Origin: Pelagicoccus sp. SDUM812005
Lineage (GTDB): Bacteria; Verrucomicrobiota; Verrucomicrobiia; Opitutales; Opitutaceae
Length of the DNA stretch: 64,000 nucleotides
Reading direction: 5' to 3'
Assembly (NCBI RefSeq): GCF_031127875.1
Contig: NZ_JARXIA010000006.1
Location: forward strand, 186,001-250,000
The position numbers and the translations under genes are program-made. The notes under the pieces were generated by a model, which saw only the letters and a program-made list of their open reading frames with translations, made no database searches and had not been told where the DNA came from. Positions 58,847 through 64,000 of the stretch are shown here, piece by piece; position 1 is the stretch's first letter, and each line of letters opens with the position of its first letter.

Positions 58847-59613
58847 TACCAAAGTTTCCAAGGTGCTTGGCCTTTGTTCCAAATGGACTCTAGTTGGAGC
58901 TTGTCGCGTAGTGTATCCATGGGGCGCCAAAATCCTTGGTGTTTGTAGGCACAGAGTTGGCCTTCTTGGGCAAGGGCTTCGAGCGGCTCGGTTTCCCAGT
59001 GCATGTGGTCCCCCGGGATGAGGTCGATGACTGAAGGCTCGAGTACGAAGAAGCCTCCGTTGATCCACGAATCGTCCGATTGGGGCTTCTCCTTGAAGTG
59101 AGTGACTGCTGGGCCTTCGAGTTCCAGGGCTCCGTATCGAGCGGGAGGAATCACGGCAGTGAGCGTGGCCTTTTTCTTATGCGATTTGTGGAAATCTACG
59201 AGTTTCTTGATGTTTATATCGCTGACTCCATCGCCGTAGGTCATGCAGAATGATTCGGAGTTTAGGAGATGTTGTACTCGTTTTAGCCTACCGCCGGTCA
59301 TCGTATTCTCGCCGGTATCGATGACTGTTACTTTCCAAGGTTCGGGGCTGTTGTCGTGCAGGTGTATTTCCTTGCTTTGCATATCGAAGGTTACATCTGA
59401 ATTGTGAAGGAAGTAGTTGTTGAAGTATTCCTTGATGAGGTAGCCTTTGTATCCGGCGCAAATAATGAAGTCGTTGAAGCCGAAGGACGAATAGATCTTC
59501 ATTATGTGCCAGAGAATGGGGCGTCCTCCGATCTCGAGCATAGGCTTCGGTTTCGAGTGGGTTTCTTCGCTCAAGCGTGTTCCAAGTCCACCGGCCAGTA
59601 TTACGACTTTCAT
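58846..59613 (-). CDS. rfbF: Glucose-1-phosphate cytidylyltransferase
   Basis: 255 residues. It makes CDP-glucose from CTP and glucose-1-phosphate, the first step of the CDP-dideoxyhexose route. Nucleotidyl-transfer motif VVILAGGLGTRLSEETHSKPKPMLEIGGRPILWH, and CMTYGDGVSDI carries the metal aspartate. Ends one base into the rfbG start. Located 29 bases after the TPR-protein gene in the same operon. Confidence 0.97.
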   Translation of the reverse strand: MKVVILAGGLGTRLSEETHSKPKPMLEIGGRPILWHIMKIYSSFGFNDFIICAGYKGYLIKEYFNNYFLHNSDVTFDMQSKEIHLHDNSPEPWKVTVIDTGENTMTGGRLKRVQHLLNSESFCMTYGDGVSDINIKKLVDFHKSHKKKATLTAVIPPARYGALELEGPAVTHFKEKPQSDDSWINGGFFVLEPSVIDLIPGDHMHWETEPLEALAQEGQLCAYKHQGFWRPMDTLRDKLQLESIWNKGQAPWKLW

Positions 59614-59642
59614 AGCTTTTCGATTTGTTTGTGGGTGTTCGC

Positions 59643-61739
59643 TCAGCTGATGTATAGCTCGAATGGAAGTTCCTTTAGGGAGGTTGATTCTTCTTGGTCT
59701 GGAGGAGGAAATCTTTCGCGGTAGAATTCGTAAATGACGGAGTGTTCTTTGCAGAAGGCGTTTAGCTCTTGGGCTATACCGAAGTGTCCGAGTTGCTCGC
59801 AGGTAATGAGGTAGAGCGTAAGGGCGCAGTAGCTTGCCATATTTCTGGGCTTGAAAAAGTCAGGACTGGATCGATGTGCTCGTTGCAATAGCTCGTATGA
59901 ATTCTCATGGACTCCGGAAAGGGCGCTCAGCATAGCTAGCGTGAATTGGTCGGGGACGGAGGTGCTCCATGTTGAAAGCTTCATTAAGAGGTCCAGGTGA
60001 CTTTGGATGTGGTTGCTGTGCCCGCACAGTGCGAGCGTTACCAAAAACAACACCGATAGCTGTTCTTTTCGGTTTGGTAGTTTGGCGCAGGCTTTGTCAA
60101 GGAGGCTTGCTGCTTGCTCGATTGAACCGAGATAGATTGTTGCCGTGATGAGGACTCGATAGTATTCGAATTCTGCTCCGCTTGGATCCGTAGATAGAAC
60201 CCGAGAATACATGTCCTCATGATTCGGCTCCGCAGCTTTGCTTGGGTGCTTCCAATGCGATGAGTAGGCATTCCAAATAGCATCGTAAACGAGTTTGGGT
60301 TTCAGCGTTGAGAACAGTTCATCGTCAATTGGTTTTTGAGAAACGAATAGTGAGGTAGAAAGCTCTCTGATGTAGCGCGGGTTCTTCGGTTCTTTTGATT
60401 GGGCTAAGCGAAAGAGTTTCAACGCCGCTTCGTGTTGACCGGTTTTTCGGCTGGAGAGAGCTATCTCTGCGAGTACGTTAGAGGTTACTCCCTCACCTAG
60501 AATTTCAAGGGCTTTGTCTTCGTTTCCGCATGCTGCGAGCGCATTGCAGTAGTACTGGGTTGATTGGGAACACAGCTCCTCGTCTTTCTCCCTCCATTCG
60601 AGGATCGGAGCGAACTTCCATTGGGGCTCGAAGAATTGCCAGGCGAAAGACGTGTAGATCCCCTTGGCTAAACTATCATTTCTCTTGTAGGCGCTTATGT
60701 ATTGCAGCGCATTCCCTGCGGATCCTCGATCCAACTCAAAAACCGCTTTTTGGAAAAAGTAGTTTGCGCGATCCTCTTGGGAGGTAGTTGGAAGGTCTGA
60801 CTTCAAATCGTACTTTGAATCAAGAGAACTGACTAGGCTTGGGCAATTCGGAGTATTCAGATTTCGAACTAACCAGCTCCAGACCCGTTTTGAGATCGCA
60901 TCTTGTCGCGGTGAGTATTGTGGCGAGAGACTCTTTAGAGAGTCGCATATTTTATGAGGGTTCACGGCTCCCAGTTCGAATAGTGAACGGCAGGTAAAAT
61001 CAACCAATGACTCGTTCCGGCTGCTTATTGCCAATAGGAGGAAGTCGGAAAGGAAGCGTTTAGGGTACCTGCTTAACCAGTTGAAAAGTTGTGAGTAGTC
61101 CACACTACTATTTTTTATCCAATCCAGAGGGGGGGTGTTTGATATGTGCGCTAGGTACTGAGACTTTTTGTAGGTATTTTGCGGATCATGAGCTTCGAGG
61201 ATTTCGAAGAGGTTTAGGGTGCTTTCCAGATTGTGAGCAGTGCTTGTTTGTGCCTCGTGCTCTCGTTTACCAATAGAGAAAGATGGAAAGGATATAGGCT
61301 CTTTTGATATGATTGTTGAGAGTGCCGATTTTATTGAAATATTATCGATAGGCTCGATATTGGCGGTAAAACGTAGGCCTTGGAGAGAGTAGTGTAGGGT
61401 GAGGCTGAGGCTGACTGGCTCTCTGGAAAGGACTATGAGTGATCCTTTGTAAGCGGGAAGTAACCTGAGGAAATTTAGAACTATTTGGTCGCTAGCTCCG
61501 GCTACAATTAACTCATTCCCTGCTAGGGAAAGAAATTCGCTGAGTTCTGTAATTTTTTGGTGTGCGGTAGGCGAAGAAAGTTCAAGTTGTACGCTCGGAC
61601 CGAAGTTCTGCTCGATCAAGCCGAGGAGCGTCTGGTATCTGCTCAAGTCTTTTGACGCGGTTTTGTCTACCAGCCACAGCATGCGCTTGGAGTGGTGCAA
61701 AGGGGATGGCGTCTTGTTCGCGTTGTCCGTTTGTTGCAT
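59643..61739 (-). CDS. TPR-repeat protein in glycan operon
   Basis: 698 residues, no signal peptide. N-terminal 150 residues are alpha/beta (MLWLVDKTASKDL, LIVLSREPVSLSLTL) without a recognised family. The rest is helical, with degenerate tetratricopeptide repeats, clearest at ALKLFRLAQSKEPKNPRYIRELS and in EQAASLLDKACAKLPNRKEQLS. GT2 and rfb genes flank it, and a smaller TPR tail occurs in the adjacent GT2. It may be a scaffold for glycan-assembly enzymes, or a GT with a divergent fold. Confidence 0.65.
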   Translation of the reverse strand: MQQTDNANKTPSPLHHSKRMLWLVDKTASKDLSRYQTLLGLIEQNFGPSVQLELSSPTAHQKITELSEFLSLAGNELIVAGASDQIVLNFLRLLPAYKGSLIVLSREPVSLSLTLHYSLQGLRFTANIEPIDNISIKSALSTIISKEPISFPSFSIGKREHEAQTSTAHNLESTLNLFEILEAHDPQNTYKKSQYLAHISNTPPLDWIKNSSVDYSQLFNWLSRYPKRFLSDFLLLAISSRNESLVDFTCRSLFELGAVNPHKICDSLKSLSPQYSPRQDAISKRVWSWLVRNLNTPNCPSLVSSLDSKYDLKSDLPTTSQEDRANYFFQKAVFELDRGSAGNALQYISAYKRNDSLAKGIYTSFAWQFFEPQWKFAPILEWREKDEELCSQSTQYYCNALAACGNEDKALEILGEGVTSNVLAEIALSSRKTGQHEAALKLFRLAQSKEPKNPRYIRELSTSLFVSQKPIDDELFSTLKPKLVYDAIWNAYSSHWKHPSKAAEPNHEDMYSRVLSTDPSGAEFEYYRVLITATIYLGSIEQAASLLDKACAKLPNRKEQLSVLFLVTLALCGHSNHIQSHLDLLMKLSTWSTSVPDQFTLAMLSALSGVHENSYELLQRAHRSSPDFFKPRNMASYCALTLYLITCEQLGHFGIAQELNAFCKEHSVIYEFYRERFPPPDQEESTSLKELPFELYIS

Positions 61740-61752
61740 TGCTGATTGGGAT

Positions 61753-62919
61753 TTAGTAGTCGCTGCGGCTGGGCTGGAGACGGAGGGGGTGGGTGGTGAC
61801 GGCGGGACGGCTGTTTGGGGCCAGGTTGGTGAGGGCGTCTATGTAGCCGGGGAAAAGAGTAAGGGCCTTTTCGAAGTGTTGTTTGGCTCGGGCGGTTTCG
61901 CCTTGTTGGGCGTAGGCTAGGCCGAGATTGTTGTGCGTATCAGCGGATTGGTGACAGGATAGGCACTTTTCTAGATGGGTGATCGCGAGGGTTGGCTCTG
62001 CTAGGAGTAGATAAAGCGTTCCGCGTGTGAAGGAGCGGCGCCAGCCTTCGGGGAGAGGGTAAGGGCCGTCTGGTTCGAGGATTTGGTTTTCGTCGCAGTC
62101 GCTCGGGCTGGCGGATTCTAGGAAGTCGAGGGCTGCCTGATGGTCTTCGCGGAAGATGGCCATGGAGGTGAGGCCCCAATGCGTGACGCGGTCTGAGAAG
62201 CCAGCGGCTTGGTAGAGAGATTGGACGAAGGTGTAGTCGTGCTTTTGGAGGGCTCGAGCGACCATCTTCTTTTGGCGGGCGATGTTGCGGGAGTCGCTGC
62301 CAGGATAGGCGTACATGCGGTATCCTATTTCGTGGCACACGCCCATTCGGGCCCCGGCAGCGATGAGGCGGAAGACGAAGTCGCTGTCGTCGCCTCCGAA
62401 CTGTTCGGCGTCGTATCCGACTTTTCGGGCTAGTTCTACATCGAAAGCGATATGGCCGATGCCGGGCAAGTAGTTGCGTTCGAAGAGGCGGGCTTTGTCG
62501 CGGTTGCTTTGGATAAAGGCCGGAATGGGGAGGTTGCGAAGTTTTTCGCCGGTTTTGCCGTCGTAGAGTTCCTGTGCATCGGAAATGAAGTCAATGTCCT
62601 CGTTTTGGAGGCGATGGTAGAGGCGTTGTACGCGGCCGGGGAGGTAGCAGTCGTCGGCGTCGCACCAGATGCCGTAGCGGGTTTTGACGGCCTCGAGGCC
62701 AGCGTTGCGGGCGTGGGGGACGTTGATGTGTTCGGCGGGGGAGACTACTTTTAGGAGGCTGCCGGCAATGGATTGGGCGCGAGCTACGGTGTCATCGGAG
62801 GAGAAGTCGTCGATGAGGATGATTTGGGCGGTGTCTTGGTCGAGAAGGGAGCGAACGCAGCGTTCGATGGTGGCGGCGGCGTCGCGTGCAGGTATGAGAA
62901 TGGTGATGTCTAGCGCCAT
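61753..62919 (-). CDS. GT2 glycosyltransferase with C-terminal TPR
   Basis: 388 residues. The GT-A domain opens ITILIPARDAAATIERCV, has IILIDDFSSDDTV and the metal-binding GIWCDADDCYLPGRV, and continues to about 230. From about 275 on come two or three TPR units (AITHLEKCLSCHQSADTHNNLGLAYAQQGETARAKQHFEKALTLFPG). Its start overlaps the glf stop by ten bases. The acceptor is unknown. Confidence 0.9.
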   Translation of the reverse strand: MALDITILIPARDAAATIERCVRSLLDQDTAQIILIDDFSSDDTVARAQSIAGSLLKVVSPAEHINVPHARNAGLEAVKTRYGIWCDADDCYLPGRVQRLYHRLQNEDIDFISDAQELYDGKTGEKLRNLPIPAFIQSNRDKARLFERNYLPGIGHIAFDVELARKVGYDAEQFGGDDSDFVFRLIAAGARMGVCHEIGYRMYAYPGSDSRNIARQKKMVARALQKHDYTFVQSLYQAAGFSDRVTHWGLTSMAIFREDHQAALDFLESASPSDCDENQILEPDGPYPLPEGWRRSFTRGTLYLLLAEPTLAITHLEKCLSCHQSADTHNNLGLAYAQQGETARAKQHFEKALTLFPGYIDALTNLAPNSRPAVTTHPLRLQPSRSDY

Positions 62920-64000
62920 GTCTCGATGAGGTCGGCTGAGGTTTTCAGGGCAGCTCCGATGACTTGGTGCATGTCGTAATAACGATAACTGCCGAGGCGT
63001 CCGCCGAAAGTAACTTTCCCTGCCAGTTCTTGAGCGGCGGCAGAGTATTGGGCGTAGAGCGCTTGGTTTTTGTCGGTGTTGACTGGGTACACCTCAAGCT
63101 TCCCGGGCTCCCAATTGAGCGGATATTCCTTGGTGAGTAGAGTTTTGTCTTTTGTATAAGCGAGGTCGAAGTGTTTGTGCTCGTAGGTGCGGGTGTAGGG
63201 GATGTTGGCGTCGGTGTGGTTGACGACAGCGCAGCCTTGGGCGTCGGCCTTGTCGAGCAGTTCGGTTTCCCAGCGTAGGGAGCGGTATTCGAGGGCTCCG
63301 AACTGGCGGTGGAAGTAGGCGTCGATGGGGCCGGTGAAGATGACGTGATCGTATTTTTGTATCCAGTTTTCTTGGTCGGAGAAAAAATCGGTTCCGAGGT
63401 CGACTTGAATGCCGTCGAGCAGTTTTTCGAAGATGGCGGTGTAGCCACCGATTGGGATGCCTTGGAAGCGGTCGGCGAAGTAGTTGTCGTCGAAGTTGTA
63501 GCGAATGAGTACCCGTCGGGCGATCGCGGCAGGCAGGTCTTTGGGCTCCCGGTTCCACTGTTTCAATGAGTAGCCGTAGAAGAATGTTTCGTAGATCGTT
63601 CGTCCGAAGGTGGCGAGGCAGTACTCCTCCATGTTCTTCGGATTATTGTTGGAAACGCAGTCTGCTGCGACTTTCGATCTGGCTTCGGCGGGGGTGTTGA
63701 CTCCGAAGAGCTGATGGAGAGTGAGTAGGTTTATGGGAAAGGAGTAGATCTTGTTTCCGTGGGCTGCTTTGACGCGGTTGACGTAGGTATTGAACGAGGC
63801 GAATCGGTTAACGTAATCCCAGATTTTTTGCGAATTTGTATGGAATATATGGGCACCGTAAACGTGTTCATGGCAGTCGGCCTCCTCGCTGTAGCGGGTA
63901 TAGCAGTTTCCTCCGATGTGATCACGCTTTTCGATGACTTGGCAGTGGTGACCGGCGTCTGCGAGCTCGCGAGCGCAGACTGAGCCGAAGAAGCCGGAAC
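62910..64000 (-). CDS. glf: UDP-galactopyranose mutase, 5'-truncated by window end
   Basis: The frame runs off the right edge; 363 codons including the stop remain of about 370-390, so only the first few residues are missing. FAD site SGFFGSVCARELADAGH with the second half HIGGNC, then HVYGAHIFHTNSQKIWDYVNRF, the KQWNREP segment and a C-terminal GRLGSYRYYDMHQVIG. It converts UDP-galactopyranose to UDP-galactofuranose; the galE product feeds it. The first standard start inside the window is 63632 but the coding continues above it. Confidence 0.93.
   Translation of the reverse strand, partial: SGFFGSVCARELADAGHHCQVIEKRDHIGGNCYTRYSEEADCHEHVYGAHIFHTNSQKIWDYVNRFASFNTYVNRVKAAHGNKIYSFPINLLTLHQLFGVNTPAEARSKVAADCVSNNNPKNMEEYCLATFGRTIYETFFYGYSLKQWNREPKDLPAAIARRVLIRYNFDDNYFADRFQGIPIGGYTAIFEKLLDGIQVDLGTDFFSDQENWIQKYDHVIFTGPIDAYFHRQFGALEYRSLRWETELLDKADAQGCAVVNHTDANIPYTRTYEHKHFDLAYTKDKTLLTKEYPLNWEPGKLEVYPVNTDKNQALYAQYSAAAQELAGKVTFGGRLGSYRYYDMHQVIGAALKTSADLIETWR

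Overview
The window reads as a chromosomal segment of a free-living, Gram-negative, aerobic bacterium, most likely a marine member of Verrucomicrobiota class Opitutae (Pelagicoccus-like; this placement is inference from gene content and style, not from a marker gene). Evidence is moderately high GC with AT-poor spacers, few clear Shine-Dalgarno sites, a TonB-dependent outer-membrane receptor, a succinyl-CoA synthetase and PEP carboxylase, a RAYT-type transposase with REP-like repeats, a SMUG1-type uracil-DNA glycosylase and a metal permease fused to a DtxR-like domain. No rRNA, tRNA, CRISPR array, prophage or classical IS was seen.

Left part (1-40 kb, mostly housekeeping). 1-1.7 kb: sucC (5' cut off) and sucD. 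1.7-2.5 kb: a RAYT gene between two inverted REP-like elements. 2.5-6.1 kb: DCC-family protein, ppc, DoxX-like protein. 6.3-9.6 kb: a three-gene metal-ion ABC transporter without its binding protein. 9.6-13.3 kb: two methyltransferases, a membrane-anchored SNase-like protein, and a tight rhodanese/MauE-like/peroxiredoxin operon. 13.4-18.1 kb: TonB receptor, EamA transporter, aat, an unknown protein, exported MsrB. 18.1-18.8 kb: a hairpin-rich gene-free stretch and a 55-residue ORF. 18.8-26.2 kb: SMUG1, a DEDDh exonuclease, a hybrid kinase, an RluA-type synthase, an inositol-monophosphatase-like protein, ArsC-like and Rdx proteins. 26.2-33.6 kb: a 149-bp foldback element, RecQ, a thioredoxin-like protein, an acyltransferase, Dus and a polytopic membrane protein. 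33.7-40 kb: CheA with a duplicated N-terminal module, a second hybrid kinase, and galE.

Right part (40-64 kb): a surface-glycan locus of lower GC. A plus-strand operon of eight genes (40.1-47.7 kb) meets a minus-strand operon of thirteen genes (64.0-47.75 kb) head-on with only 6 bp between stop codons. The plus operon encodes an SDR, an AroB-like sugar cyclase, a CMP-ulosonate-type cytidylyltransferase, a GmhA-like SIS isomerase, a short 2-hydroxyacid dehydrogenase, a Gfo/Idh oxidoreductase, a hexapeptide acetyltransferase and a GT-B protein with sialyltransferase-like motifs. No PEP-condensing ulosonate synthase is present, so the set may make and transfer an unusual CMP-activated cyclitol or ulosonate.

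The minus operon encodes glf, a GT2-TPR protein, a TPR protein, the CDP-3,6-dideoxyhexose enzymes RfbF, RfbG and RfbH, a GNAT-DegT aminotransferase fusion, a split transketolase, a GT2, a fused E1 alpha-beta 2-oxoacid dehydrogenase, an E2 with an added C-terminal four-cysteine module, and a phosphopantetheinyl transferase with an ACP-like N-terminus. Putting a transketolase, a lipoyl-dependent acyl-transfer pair and a PPTase beside a CDP-4-keto-3,6-dideoxyhexose pathway suggests thiamine-dependent attachment of a carbon or acyl unit to a surface sugar. This is the strongest candidate for an undescribed system.
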